From Martinezella lusitana (lineage in GTDB: Bacteria > Pseudomonadota > Alphaproteobacteria > Rhizobiales > Rhizobiaceae), in the NCBI RefSeq assembly GCF_900094565.1, contig NZ_FMAF01000019.1:46888-110887 (forward strand): a stretch of 64,000 bases of DNA, given 5' to 3'. The notes below the pieces were generated by a model. It was not told the DNA's origin and did no database searches. It was given only the letters and a program-made list of their open reading frames with translations. Made by a program: the position numbers and the translations under genes. Below are positions 44,070 through 52,485 of the stretch, piece after piece. Within the stretch, counting starts at the first letter, position 1. Every line of letters begins with the position of its first letter.

Positions 44070-45134
44070 TTACTTCAGCTGATCAGCCTTGTAGTAACCG
44101 CCCTCGACGAGAACCTTTTCATAGTTGGTCTTGTCGACTGCAACCGGAGTCAGCAGGTAGGACGGAACAACCTTGACACCGTTGTCGTAGGTCTTGGTGT
44201 CGTTGACTTCAGGCGTCTTGCCTTCCATCAGAGCGTTGACCATGCCGACGGTGACCTTTGCGAGGTCACGGGTGTCCTTGAAGATCGTGGAGTGTTGCTC
44301 GCCAGCGATGATGGACTTGACCGAAGGAATTTCGGAGTCCTGGCCGGTAACGATAGGCAGTTTCACGCCACCAGTGCCGTAGCCAACGCCCTTGAGCGAA
44401 GACAGGATGCCGATGGAGAGACCGTCATAAGGCGACAGAACGGCGTCTACATGCGAATCGGTGTAGTAAGCCGACAGCAGGTTATCCATACGAGCCTGGG
44501 CCGTTGCCGGATCCCAACGCAGCGTGCCGACCTTGTCCATCCCCATCTGACCGGACTTCACGACGAGCTTGCCACTGTCGATGTAAGGCTTCAGAACCGA
44601 CATCGCGCCGTCATAGAAGAAGAAGGCGTTGTTGTCGTCCGGCGAACCGCCGAAGAGCTCGATGTTGAACGGGCCCTTGCCGTCCTTGAGGCCGAGGGCG
44701 TCGACGATCGAGCCAGCCTGAAGAACGCCGACCTTGAAGTTGTCGAACGTAGCATAGTAGTCGACATTGCCGCTGTTGCGGATCAGGCGGTCATAGGCGA
44801 TGACCTTGATGCCGGCATCATGAGCCTTCTGCAGAACGTCAGACAGCGTGGTGCCGTCGATCGAAGCAATGACGAGGACCTTGTCGCCCTTCGTAACCAT
44901 GTTTTCGATCTGCGAGAGCTGGTTCGGAATGTCGTCGTCGCCATACTGCAGGTCGGTGCCGTAGCCGGCAGCCTGGAGCTGCTTGACGATGTTGTTGCCG
45001 TCATCGATCCAGCGAGCCGAAGCTTTGGTCGGCATCGCGATGCCGACAGTGCCCTTGTCTGCCGCGAAGGCAGGCGTGACCAGCGTAGCGACGCCGAGCG
45101 CAACGCCGGTCATCAATGAGATAATGGATTTCAT
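44070..45134 (-). CDS. chvE: periplasmic sugar-binding protein ChvE
   Basis: 354 aa from MKSIISLMTGVALG, GGGAGAG 5-7 bases upstream. The signal peptide ends at PAFA-AD. Mature protein: GTVGIAMPTKASARWIDDGN, VIAYDRLIRNSGNVDYY, VLSPYDGLSIGILSSL, VTGQDSEIPSVKSI. ChvE binds arabinose, galactose, glucose and related sugars for import and, in Agrobacterium, also signals through VirA and chemoreceptors. First gene of the operon; gbpR is divergent. Confidence 0.95.
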   Translation of the reverse strand: MKSIISLMTGVALGVATLVTPAFAADKGTVGIAMPTKASARWIDDGNNIVKQLQAAGYGTDLQYGDDDIPNQLSQIENMVTKGDKVLVIASIDGTTLSDVLQKAHDAGIKVIAYDRLIRNSGNVDYYATFDNFKVGVLQAGSIVDALGLKDGKGPFNIELFGGSPDDNNAFFFYDGAMSVLKPYIDSGKLVVKSGQMGMDKVGTLRWDPATAQARMDNLLSAYYTDSHVDAVLSPYDGLSIGILSSLKGVGYGTGGVKLPIVTGQDSEIPSVKSIIAGEQHSTIFKDTRDLAKVTVGMVNALMEGKTPEVNDTKTYDNGVKVVPSYLLTPVAVDKTNYEKVLVEGGYYKADQLK

Positions 45135-45390
45135 TACTCTCTCCCTTGTTAATAGTGTGGCGGACGAAAAAACGCCCGCCCGAAACTGCGGCAGGTTCCG
45201 TAGAAGGAATGGTTTACTTCTAATTGTGAGAAACGAAGTAGGTCTCCTCCACGCTCTCACGTGTTATGAGCTGCAACCAGCGCACGATCGGCAAACTCGT
45301 ACGATTTCGTATAACTGTCAAATAGAATAACTGGCAAAACACATATCAAGTTTGGTATAATGTTAAAAAATAGTACTTTTTTGCCGACGA
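45135..45390. promoter_or_regulatory. chvE-gbpR divergent control region
   Basis: 256 bp between two divergent starts. Contains the inverted repeat ACGATTTCGT (45301-45310), the -10-like TATAAT at 45356-45361 facing gbpR, and several AT-rich segments. In Agrobacterium, GbpR acts on chvE from this position; operator positions here are not proven. Confidence 0.5.
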
Positions 45391-46416
45391 ATGGGAAATT
45401 TGGCCGCCATGGAGAAAATATATAACGACTATTTGAGCGATGGCATTGAGATTCATTCCGACAATTTTCGCGACGACACGCTGCTGAAAGCCGGTCTGAA
45501 GCTCAATCACCTGCGCATGATCGTCACGATCGAGGACCACGGGCAGATTTCCGCCGCCGCTGAGTCTATGAACATGTCACAACCTGCGGCTTCGCGCATG
45601 CTGTCCGAAATGGAGTCGATTGTCAAAAGTCCTCTCTATGAGCGCGTCGCCCGCGGCGTCGTGTTGACGCCCTTCGGCCTTGCATTGGCAAAGCGGGCAC
45701 GCAAGATCCTGCTCGAACTGCGTGAGGCGGGCCGGGAGATCGGCGCATTGCGCACCGGCAAGGGCGGCTCCGTTTTCCTCGGCGCCGTCACGGCCCCGGC
45801 GATCAGCCTTGTTGTGCCGGCAATCCAGCGCGTCACGCGCACCTATCCCGGTATCGAGATCAATATCGAGGTGGAAAACAGCAACGTGCTCGCTCGCGAG
45901 CTGCTGGCCGCCCGTCACGATTTCATCATCAGCCGCATTCCTGACGATCTCAATCCGCGCCTGTTCACGGCGCATGAGATCGGCATCGAAAAGGCCTGCC
46001 TCGTGGTCCGCAACGGGCATCCGTTGCTTGCAAAGGGCGTCGCCAGCCTGGAGGACCTTGCGGCTTATGATTGGGTCTTCCAGCCGCCGGGCACATTGCT
46101 CCGCCGCAAGGTGGAGGACATCTTCCTTGCCGCCGGCGTGCCCCTGCCAGAAAACATCATCAACACATCTTCGCTGCTGCTGACCCTTGCCGTGGTCTGC
46201 AAGACGGAGGCCATCACCCCCATAGCGCTCGATATGGCGCAATTCATCTGCGGACAATCATCGCAGGCCGGCGAATCCTGCATCCTGCCGATCGATTTCG
46301 ATATCGATGTGAAGCCTTACAGCCTCATCACCGCCCGCGAGCGCGCCATGCCGCCGAGCGCCAGGCTGCTGCACGATATGATCCTGGAAGAGAGCCGGAA
46401 CCTCGCGCTGATATAA
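45391..46416 (+). CDS. gbpR: LysR-family regulator GbpR
   Basis: 341 aa. HTH at about residues 35-95 (LNHLRMIVTIEDHGQISAAA, MSQPAASRMLSEMESIVKSP) preceded by an unusual 30-residue N-terminal extension. The effector domain follows (AVTAPAISLVVPAIQRVTRT). Position next to chvE, opposite strand, matches gbpR of Agrobacterium, which activates chvE in response to sugars. A second ATG at residue 7 is an alternative start; neither has a clear ribosome site. Confidence 0.88.
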   Translation: MGNLAAMEKIYNDYLSDGIEIHSDNFRDDTLLKAGLKLNHLRMIVTIEDHGQISAAAESMNMSQPAASRMLSEMESIVKSPLYERVARGVVLTPFGLALAKRARKILLELREAGREIGALRTGKGGSVFLGAVTAPAISLVVPAIQRVTRTYPGIEINIEVENSNVLARELLAARHDFIISRIPDDLNPRLFTAHEIGIEKACLVVRNGHPLLAKGVASLEDLAAYDWVFQPPGTLLRRKVEDIFLAAGVPLPENIINTSSLLLTLAVVCKTEAITPIALDMAQFICGQSSQAGESCILPIDFDIDVKPYSLITARERAMPPSARLLHDMILEESRNLALI

Positions 46417-46449
46417 GGCGCACCTGGAATGCGACCGCTACTTCATAAG

Positions 46450-46489
46450 CTCCACGCCAACTTCCAGCGTTATGGACGTTGGCGTGGAG
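46450..46489 (+). promoter_or_regulatory. hairpin that pairs the ribosome site of the J-domain-like gene
   Basis: CTCCACGCCAAC (46450-46461) pairs perfectly with GTTGGCGTGGAG (46478-46489), 12 bp with a 16-base loop that can add TCC/GGA. The 3-prime arm contains the GGAG of the ribosome site GGAGG, 5 bases before the ATG at 46496. It could block translation until opened. It may also be the terminator of gbpR, although no U-run follows. Confidence 0.6.
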
Positions 46490-46495
46490 GCCCGC

Positions 46496-46957
46496 ATGCT
46501 GTTCAAGCAATCATTGTTTCAATCCGTTCTCGATCGCCTCGATTCAGAAGAGGACCTTTCCGAGAATGAAGAGGCCGGGCATCGCATCCGCGGCCTCAAT
46601 GTGAGCTTTGCCGCAACCGTTCCCGGCGGCGAAACGCCTGAGGCATCCCATCTCGACGAAGCCTATCGCGACAATCTTGGCGAGCCGGTCATCCCGCCGG
46701 AGCCGGCACCCACACCGAAAGAGCCGGAGCCGCCTGTCATGCCGAAGCATCTGGCGCGAACCTCGCGGGAAGAAGTGGCGGCGGAACTGGCAATCACTTC
46801 CGACAGCACCCTCCAGTCCCTGCATGAAAAACGCCGCAGCTTCGCCAAGGCCAACCACCCCGACAGTGTGGCCGCCCTCTTCCGGGAGCAGGCAACGGCC
46901 CGCATGACGCTCGCCAATCAGCTGATCGATGAAGCCATACGCCGCCTCACGCGATGA
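46496..46957 (+). CDS. J-domain-like protein
   Basis: 153 aa from MLFKQSLFQSVLDRL, chosen for the GGAGG site; an ATG at 46472 lies in the hairpin loop. The C-terminal 60 residues look like part of a DnaJ J-domain and keep the HPD tripeptide (FAKANHPDSVAALFREQ), which in J-proteins stimulates DnaK. The middle is Pro/Glu-rich (PPEPAPTPKEPEPP), a likely flexible linker. Client unknown. Confidence 0.75.
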   Translation: MLFKQSLFQSVLDRLDSEEDLSENEEAGHRIRGLNVSFAATVPGGETPEASHLDEAYRDNLGEPVIPPEPAPTPKEPEPPVMPKHLARTSREEVAAELAITSDSTLQSLHEKRRSFAKANHPDSVAALFREQATARMTLANQLIDEAIRRLTR

Positions 46958-47218
46958 TCACTTCTTGTCGTGCGCCGACGTGTCGTCTTCGCCCGTATCG
47001 TCCTGCAGCGGTGCTTCGACATTCGCAGCGGGTGGCTGCGGCTTGAAATTCAAGAGCAGCATCCAGGCCGCATAGGCACCAAGCGCGCCGGAAAGAAGGG
47101 CCCAGAAAGGCTGCGAACCAAGGGTCTCGACGATTGCCCAGCCAAAACAGACAGCAACGATCAAGATCCGCACCCAAAGCGGCTTGTAGATGGGGTGGCT
47201 GGGGTCGATCAGTTGCAT
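46958..47218 (-). CDS. small membrane protein, unknown function
   Basis: 86 aa, two membrane segments (VRILIVAVCFGWAIVETLG and WALLSGALGAYAAWMLLLNF), then an acidic, hydrophilic tail (DDTGEDDTSAHDKK). Abuts the J-domain-like gene end to end on the other strand. No recognised family. Confidence 0.7.
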   Translation of the reverse strand: MQLIDPSHPIYKPLWVRILIVAVCFGWAIVETLGSQPFWALLSGALGAYAAWMLLLNFKPQPPAANVEAPLQDDTGEDDTSAHDKK

Positions 47219-47386
47219 GAGTCTCGTTCACCTATTCAAGGAGACCTGTCTTTAGCGCATCATCGGGAAAACTGTGAAGCGGTTTGAATAAAATAAGCTG
47301 GTCTCGGCAAATTCCGGACAAGCCGATATGGCATGATGATTTTCGGAATTGTGAAGGACAGGCGGCTTGACGTCGCCTTCGGAAAA

Positions 47387-47400
47387 TGGAATGAAAATTC
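47387..47400. promoter_or_regulatory. IolR-type operator GGAA-N6-TTCC upstream of idhA
   Basis: GGAATGAAAATTCC fits the GGAA-N6-TTCC motif reported for the RpiR-like repressor IolR in S. meliloti. It is the core of a 7-bp perfect inverted repeat (ATGGAAT/ATTCCAT), 49 bp before the idhA ATG, consistent with repression relieved by inositol. Confidence 0.75.
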
Positions 47401-47449
47401 CATATAGATCATTGTTCGGTTCATTTGTTCCGAATCCAGGGAGGTAAAA

Positions 47450-48442
47450 ATGACTGTCAGATTTGGCCTGCTCGGCGCAGGACGCATTGGTAAAGTACAT
47501 GCGAAAGCCGTGAGCGCCGACGCCAATGCCAAGCTCGTGGCTGTCGCGGATGCGTTTCCGGCGGCCGCGGAAGCGATCTCCGCGGCCTATGGCTGCGAAG
47601 TGCGCACCATCGAGGCGATCGAAGCCGCTAAGGACATCGACGCTGTCGTGATCTGCACGCCGACCGATACCCACGCCGATCTCATCGAACGCTTTTCCCG
47701 TGCAGGCAAGGCGGTCTTCTGCGAAAAGCCGATCGATCTCGACGTTGCCCGGGTCAAGGCCTGCATCAAGGTTGTCGATGAGGTCAAGGGTAAGCTGATG
47801 GTCGGCTTCAACCGCCGCTTCGATCCGCATTTCATGGCGGTCAAAAAGGCGATCGACGACGGCCGCATCGGCATTGTGGAGATGGTGACGATCACCTCGC
47901 GCGACCCGGGCGCCCCGCCCGTCGACTACATCAAGCGCTCCGGCGGCATTTTCCGCGACATGACCATCCACGATTTCGACATGGCCCGCTTCCTGCTCGG
48001 CGAAGAGCCGGTGGCCGTTACCGCAACCGCCGCCGTGCTGGTCGACAAGGCAATCGGCGAAGCCGGCGACTACGACAGCGTTTCCGTCATCCTGCAGACT
48101 GCATCGGGCAAGCAGGCCGTCATCTCCAACTCCCGACGCGCCACCTATGGCTACGATCAGCGCATCGAGATCCACGGCTCGAAGGGAATGGTCGCCGCCG
48201 AAAACCAGCGTCCCTTCTCTATTGAAGTCGCCAACGGTGACGGCTACACCCGCCCGCCGCTGCATGATTTCTTCATGACCCGCTATACCGAAGCCTATGC
48301 CAACGAAATCGCCAGCTTCATCGCCGCCGTCGAAAAGGGCGGCGCCATCACACCCTCGGGCGCCGACGGCCTCGCGGCCCTGACGCTCGCCGACGCCGCG
48401 CTGCAATCCGTTAAAGAAGGCCGGCTGGTGAAGATCGGCTGA
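47450..48442 (+). CDS. idhA: myo-inositol 2-dehydrogenase
   Basis: 330 aa, the length of S. meliloti IdhA. Oxidises myo-inositol to 2-keto-myo-inositol with NAD+. NAD loop FGLLGAGRIGKVHA; catalytic residues Lys93 (FCEKPIDLD), Asp170 and His174 (FRDMTIHDFD) keep the Asp-x3-His spacing of studied inositol dehydrogenases. GGGAGGT 6 bases before the ATG. Stands alone, as idhA does in S. meliloti, with an IolR-type operator upstream. Confidence 0.93.
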   Translation: MTVRFGLLGAGRIGKVHAKAVSADANAKLVAVADAFPAAAEAISAAYGCEVRTIEAIEAAKDIDAVVICTPTDTHADLIERFSRAGKAVFCEKPIDLDVARVKACIKVVDEVKGKLMVGFNRRFDPHFMAVKKAIDDGRIGIVEMVTITSRDPGAPPVDYIKRSGGIFRDMTIHDFDMARFLLGEEPVAVTATAAVLVDKAIGEAGDYDSVSVILQTASGKQAVISNSRRATYGYDQRIEIHGSKGMVAAENQRPFSIEVANGDGYTRPPLHDFFMTRYTEAYANEIASFIAAVEKGGAITPSGADGLAALTLADAALQSVKEGRLVKIG

Positions 48443-48478
48443 GCGACGGCTCGGCCTCGATCAAAATATGAATACATT

Positions 48479-48517
48479 GCAAAAGCCCGTCGCAAATCGT
48501 TTGCGGCGGGCTTTTGC
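48479..48517. terminator. strong bidirectional terminator after idhA
   Basis: An 18-bp stem with a 3-base loop: GCAAAAGCCCG...CGGGCTTTTGC enclosing CGCAAA/TTTGCG. The AAAA/TTTT in the outer stem allows function on both strands. Confidence 0.85.
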
Positions 48518-48588
48518 AATGAGCCCGCCTGCAGGAGCCCGAGCGAATAGTTCTTGCGAATCAGATAAGTGTATGCTTATCTGTCTGC

Positions 48589-48903
48589 ATGATCGAAAAT
48601 GAGATATTCCGAGCCTTGGCCGACCCGACCCGCCGCGCGATCTTCGAGAAGCTGGCGGCAGGCGGCATGAACGCCAGCGCCTTGCGCGAGGGTATGGAGA
48701 TCAGCCAGCCGGCGATGTCTCAGCACCTCTCTGTTCTTCGCAGCGCCGGGCTTGTCAGAGAAGAACGACAGGGGCGCTTCGTGAATTATGAGGTCGATCC
48801 TGAAGGGCTGGCGCTCATCGCGCAATGGCTGGCGAAGTACCGCGCCTATTGGCCCGCTCGCATCGAAGCTCTCAAGGTCTTGCTGAAGGATATGGATCAA
48901 TGA
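48589..48903 (+). CDS. ArsR-family transcriptional regulator
   Basis: 104 aa. Winged HTH: FRALADPTRRAIFEKLAAGG, ISQPAMSQHLSVLRSAGLV, ERQGRFVNYEVDPEGL. No metal-binding Cys motif, so it belongs to the non-metal branch that usually pairs with an SRPBCC/AHSA1 gene, as here (ATGA overlap with the next gene). Probably represses its own operon. Confidence 0.92.
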   Translation: MIENEIFRALADPTRRAIFEKLAAGGMNASALREGMEISQPAMSQHLSVLRSAGLVREERQGRFVNYEVDPEGLALIAQWLAKYRAYWPARIEALKVLLKDMDQ

Positions 48904-49250
48904 ACGACGTGAAGACCGAAAAGCACGACATTGAGCTCGAATACGACTTCGACGAACCGCCGCAAAAGGTCTGGCGCGCCATCAGCATCCCGGAGTTTCG
49001 GGAAAGCTGGCTTCCGAGCGACGCATTGGCCGATCCCGAGGCGACGTCGGTCACACCCGGTCAGGAAGTTCGCTACAGGATGAGGGACAATGCCCCGCCA
49101 TTCCTTGAAAGCACCGTGACGTTCACGGTCACCCCGAACGCATCAGGCGGAACCAGCTTGCGGATCATCCACAAGCTTACCGACGCAAGGTTCGACCGGA
49201 TGACGGATACAGCCGCAAACAATAACGGCCCGCTTATGCTCGCCGCCTGA
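48900..49250 (+). CDS. SRPBCC/AHSA1-like protein
   Basis: 116 aa. START/Bet v1-like ligand-binding fold; begins MNDVKTEKHDIELEYDFDE and has PPQKVWRAISIPEFRESWLP, the usual first helix of AHSA1 proteins, and VTFTVTPNASGGTSLRIIHK. Translation is coupled to the ArsR gene. The ligand is unknown. Confidence 0.85.
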   Translation: MNDVKTEKHDIELEYDFDEPPQKVWRAISIPEFRESWLPSDALADPEATSVTPGQEVRYRMRDNAPPFLESTVTFTVTPNASGGTSLRIIHKLTDARFDRMTDTAANNNGPLMLAA

Positions 49251-49297
49251 CGCGGCGAAGCCCCCACACCATAAGTCAACAAGATTGGAGTTCGCCG

Positions 49298-49921
49298 ATG
49301 CGCGAAGCGATGCAACTCGTCCCTATGGTCGTTGAGCAGTCAAACAGTGGGGAGCGCTCTTTCGACATCTATTCCCGGCTGCTGCGCGAAAGAATCATCT
49401 TTCTCAACGGCGAGGTCAACGATACCGTCTCGGCCCTCGTCTGCGCGCAATTGCTGTTTCTCGAAGCGGAAAGCCCGAAGAAGCCGATCAGTCTCTACAT
49501 CAATTCGCCGGGCGGTGTCGTGACAAGCGGCCTCGCAATGTATGACACCATGCGCTATATCCGCGCGCCGGTGCATACGCTCTGCATGGGGACTGCCCGC
49601 TCGATGGGTTCATTCCTGCTGATGGCTGGCGAGCCTGGCCAGAGGGCCGCCTTACGCAATGCCAGCATCCACATCCATCAGCCGTTAGGCGGCTTCCAGG
49701 GGCAGGCTTCGGACATGTTGATCCATGCCGAGGAAATCAGGCGCACCAAGCATCGCATGACCCGGCTCTATGCCGAGCATTGCGGACGCTCTTACGAAGA
49801 ATTCGAGCGCGCCATGGACCGCGATAACTTCATGACCACGGAGCAAGCACTCGAATGGGGATTGATAGATCGAATTCTGGATATTCGCGAGGAAGATCGA
49901 GACCTTGGCACACCGGGTTGA
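49298..49921 (+). CDS. clpP: ClpP-family protease subunit (paralogue)
   Basis: 207 aa. Complete triad Ser102 (GTARSMGSFLL), His127 (ASIHIHQPLGG) and Asp176 (MDRDNFMT), with family segments INSPGGVVTSGLAMYDTM and EWGLIDRIL. Forms barrel-shaped proteases with ClpA/ClpX. No tig, clpX or lon gene is adjacent, so this is a secondary clpP copy; rhizobia have several. The motif around the nucleophile (ARSMG instead of AASMG) differs from the housekeeping enzyme. Confidence 0.9.
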   Translation: MREAMQLVPMVVEQSNSGERSFDIYSRLLRERIIFLNGEVNDTVSALVCAQLLFLEAESPKKPISLYINSPGGVVTSGLAMYDTMRYIRAPVHTLCMGTARSMGSFLLMAGEPGQRAALRNASIHIHQPLGGFQGQASDMLIHAEEIRRTKHRMTRLYAEHCGRSYEEFERAMDRDNFMTTEQALEWGLIDRILDIREEDRDLGTPG

Positions 49922-49980
49922 TCTGAAGGCCTTGGCCCGACAGGATGCCCATTCCGTTTCTGGGCTGCTTTATTCCCTGC

Positions 49981-51228
49981 TCAACCAGCCTGGCCGCGCA
50001 GCTCCACGACGGAAGCTCCCCTCCTCACCACATCGTTGTCGATGATCGAAAGGGCGCGGTTCAAATGCCCTTCGAAGACCAGCGTTTGCTCGTCGGCAAT
50101 GACGCGCAGCTCCGGCATGCCCTCCATGCGCACGACATGCGACTCCGCCAACCCCTCCTCTATACCTTCGATCAGCAGGTCGTGGTACCGCACCCCCGGG
50201 CCGGTGATGACGATCGGCATGTGCTCATGCAGGCTCAGCACCCGCGAAAGGCCGTTGCCGAGTGCCAGCCCTGCCTGGCGAAAGGCCAGTTGGTTGCGGC
50301 GCCCGCCGTGTCGTGCGCTGGCCGCGATCTTGTCCAGCTCCGCGATGGGAACGAACTTTGCCGGGATGGTATCGAGCGGCACGTCGAAGGCCGTGCGCAG
50401 CATGGCATAAAAACCCGCATAGGCCTCGATGCAGCCGCGCGCGCCACAGCGACAGAGGCCGCCGCCAGGCACATGCATCATATGCCCGAAATTCGGCGCC
50501 GATATATGATGACCGCCTTCCTCATCGCGGCGCACGATGCCGAGACCGATGCTGTGGCCCAGCGACAATGCCGCCAATGCCCGGAAATCGGAACCCTTCC
50601 GGTTTTCCTCCTGCCGTCCGAGCGCCGAGGCGACGAGCAGGGTCTCGTTGCCGAGGATGATCTTCGCCGGCCATTCATCGCGAAGCATGGCTGCAAAATC
50701 GATCTCGTCACGCCCGAAGATCGGCGACCAGCGCAGCACTGGCTCGGAGGCATCGACAAGCCCCTTGCTGCTGATCGAAATCATCAGGACCTTGTCGCGA
50801 GACAGCTGTGAACGCGCAACGATTCGGCTCAATGCGTCGCGCAGGCCGGCCACGAACGAACCGACGCCGGAACCCTCCTGCGGCCGGTCCTCGGTGAAAC
50901 GGTCGATCAGCCGTCCGCTATAGTCGACGAGCGAATATTGCACGGCATCCGAGGAGATGACGACGACGATGAGATAGCCGCAATCGCGCCGTTGCGAGAA
51001 CAGCACGCGCGGCCGTCCACGACCGCTGGCCGCCTGCTGCTCGGCCTTCGCGATGATCTGGGCCCGCTCCAGATCCGCTGTTATGACCGATACGGTCGCA
51101 GACGAAAGCTTCGTGAAATCAGAAAGTTCGGTATGGGCGAGCGGGCCGTGCCGGCGCAGCGCCGACAGCACCAAGGCGCTGTTCCTTTGACGGACCAATT
51201 CGGTGCTCGATTTGGCCAACATCGTCAA
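49981..51228 (-). CDS. xylR: ROK-family repressor, probable XylR
   Basis: 415 aa. N-terminal winged HTH (LVLSALRRHGPLAHTELSDF, SSATVSVITADLERAQII), then a ROK sugar-binding domain with GHSIGLGIVRRDEEG and the zinc motif GLCRCGARGCIEAYAG. Divergent from xylF; a perfect palindrome lies between them. Most likely represses the xylose transporter until xylose is present. Confidence 0.88.
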   Translation of the reverse strand: MTMLAKSSTELVRQRNSALVLSALRRHGPLAHTELSDFTKLSSATVSVITADLERAQIIAKAEQQAASGRGRPRVLFSQRRDCGYLIVVVISSDAVQYSLVDYSGRLIDRFTEDRPQEGSGVGSFVAGLRDALSRIVARSQLSRDKVLMISISSKGLVDASEPVLRWSPIFGRDEIDFAAMLRDEWPAKIILGNETLLVASALGRQEENRKGSDFRALAALSLGHSIGLGIVRRDEEGGHHISAPNFGHMMHVPGGGLCRCGARGCIEAYAGFYAMLRTAFDVPLDTIPAKFVPIAELDKIAASARHGGRRNQLAFRQAGLALGNGLSRVLSLHEHMPIVITGPGVRYHDLLIEGIEEGLAESHVVRMEGMPELRVIADEQTLVFEGHLNRALSIIDNDVVRRGASVVELRGQAG

Positions 51229-51308
51229 GCCTCCCGCTCATTCCACCCTCCCCTCCGCATCTCCCGATGGCTCTTCCGGATGGCCGATGAAACCTGGCAG
51301 TGCGGGTG

Positions 51309-51337
51309 TTGACAGTTGAAAAAATCTCTGACACTAA
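51309..51337 (+). promoter_or_regulatory. putative xylF promoter
   Basis: TTGACA at 51309-51314, a 17-bp spacer and a poor -10 (CACTAA, 51332-51337). A weak -10 fits a regulated promoter. The operator palindrome begins 2 bp downstream. Confidence 0.5.
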
Positions 51338-51338
51338 A

Positions 51339-51357
51339 TTTCTCGACTGTCGAGAAA
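51339..51357. promoter_or_regulatory. operator palindrome upstream of xylF
   Basis: TTTCTCGA-CTG-TCGAGAAA, perfect 8-bp arms, at the expected transcription start of xylF and between it and the ROK repressor gene. Best candidate for the XylR binding site. Confidence 0.7.
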
Positions 51358-51444
51358 AAAATCAAAGCCTTTTCTCGTCAGCGATATCGCGGCGGCCAAC
51401 GGGAGTTCAGGACACGTGCGGCCGCATTCACTCGGGAGGATAAT

Positions 51445-52485
51445 ATGAAAGCTTTTATCAAGCTGGCTGCGGGCGCGGCCATCGTTTTGACCATGCAGAC
51501 GGCTGCCTTCGCCAAGGATCTCGTCGTTGGCGTTTCCTGGTCCAACTTCCAGGAAGAGCGTTGGAAGACCGACGAAGCCGCCATCAAGAAGGCGCTTGCA
51601 GCAGCGGGCGCGAAGTATATCTCCGCTGACGCCCAGTCTTCCGCTTCCAAGCAGCTGACCGACGTTGAATCCCTGATTTCCCAGGGCGCCAACGCTCTCA
51701 TCATTCTCGCTCAGGACTCCGACGCCATCGGCCCGGCCGTTGAAAAGGCCGCCGACGAAGGCATTCCGGTCGTCGGTTACGACCGCCTGATCGAAAATCC
51801 CGCAGCGTTCTACATCACCTTCGACAACAAGGAAGTGGGCCGCATGCAGGCTCGCGAAGTCCTGAAAGCCAAGCCGGAAGGCAACTACGTGTTCATCAAG
51901 GGCTCGTCGTCCGACCCGAATGCCGACTTCCTCTTCTCCGGTCAGATCGAAGTGCTGAAGCCAGCCATCGACGCCGGCAAGATCAAGAACGTCGGCGAAG
52001 CCTATACGGACGGCTGGCTGCCGCAGAACGCGCAGCGCAACATGGAACAGTTCCTGACCGCCAACAACAACAAGGTTGACGCGGTCGTCGCCTCCAACGA
52101 CGGCACCGCCGGCGGCGCTGTCGCCGCTCTCGACGCCCAGGGCCTCGCCGGCTCCGTACCGGTTTCCGGCCAGGACGCCGACAAGGCAGCCCTGAACCGC
52201 ATCGCGCTCGGCACGCAGACGGTTTCCATCTGGAAGGACTCGCGTGAACTCGGCAAGCGCGCTGCTGAAATCGCCCTGTCTCTTGCCGGTGGCAAGACCC
52301 AGGACCAGATCGACGGCGTCCAGACCTTCAACGGCGGCCCCAAGCATGTCGCCATGAAGTCCGTCTTCCTGACCCCGGTCGCCATCACCAAGGACAATCT
52401 GAACGTCGTCATCGACGCCGGCTGGATCTCCAAGGCTGAAGCTTGCCAGGGCGTCAAGGCCGGCGCCGTCGCGGCCTGCAAGTAA
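51445..52485 (+). CDS. xylF: xylose ABC transporter substrate-binding protein
   Basis: 346 aa from MKAFIKLAAGAAIVL, GGGAGGA 4 bases upstream. Signal peptide ends at AAFA-KD. Mature part resembles E. coli XylF throughout: SNFQEERWKTDEAAIKKALA, GYDRLIENPAAFYITFDNKE, DGWLPQNAQRNMEQFLTAN, VVASNDGTAGGAVAAL, VSGQDADKAAL. Binds D-xylose in the periplasm. Transcribed before xylH with 288 bp between. Confidence 0.93.
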   Translation: MKAFIKLAAGAAIVLTMQTAAFAKDLVVGVSWSNFQEERWKTDEAAIKKALAAAGAKYISADAQSSASKQLTDVESLISQGANALIILAQDSDAIGPAVEKAADEGIPVVGYDRLIENPAAFYITFDNKEVGRMQAREVLKAKPEGNYVFIKGSSSDPNADFLFSGQIEVLKPAIDAGKIKNVGEAYTDGWLPQNAQRNMEQFLTANNNKVDAVVASNDGTAGGAVAALDAQGLAGSVPVSGQDADKAALNRIALGTQTVSIWKDSRELGKRAAEIALSLAGGKTQDQIDGVQTFNGGPKHVAMKSVFLTPVAITKDNLNVVIDAGWISKAEACQGVKAGAVAACK

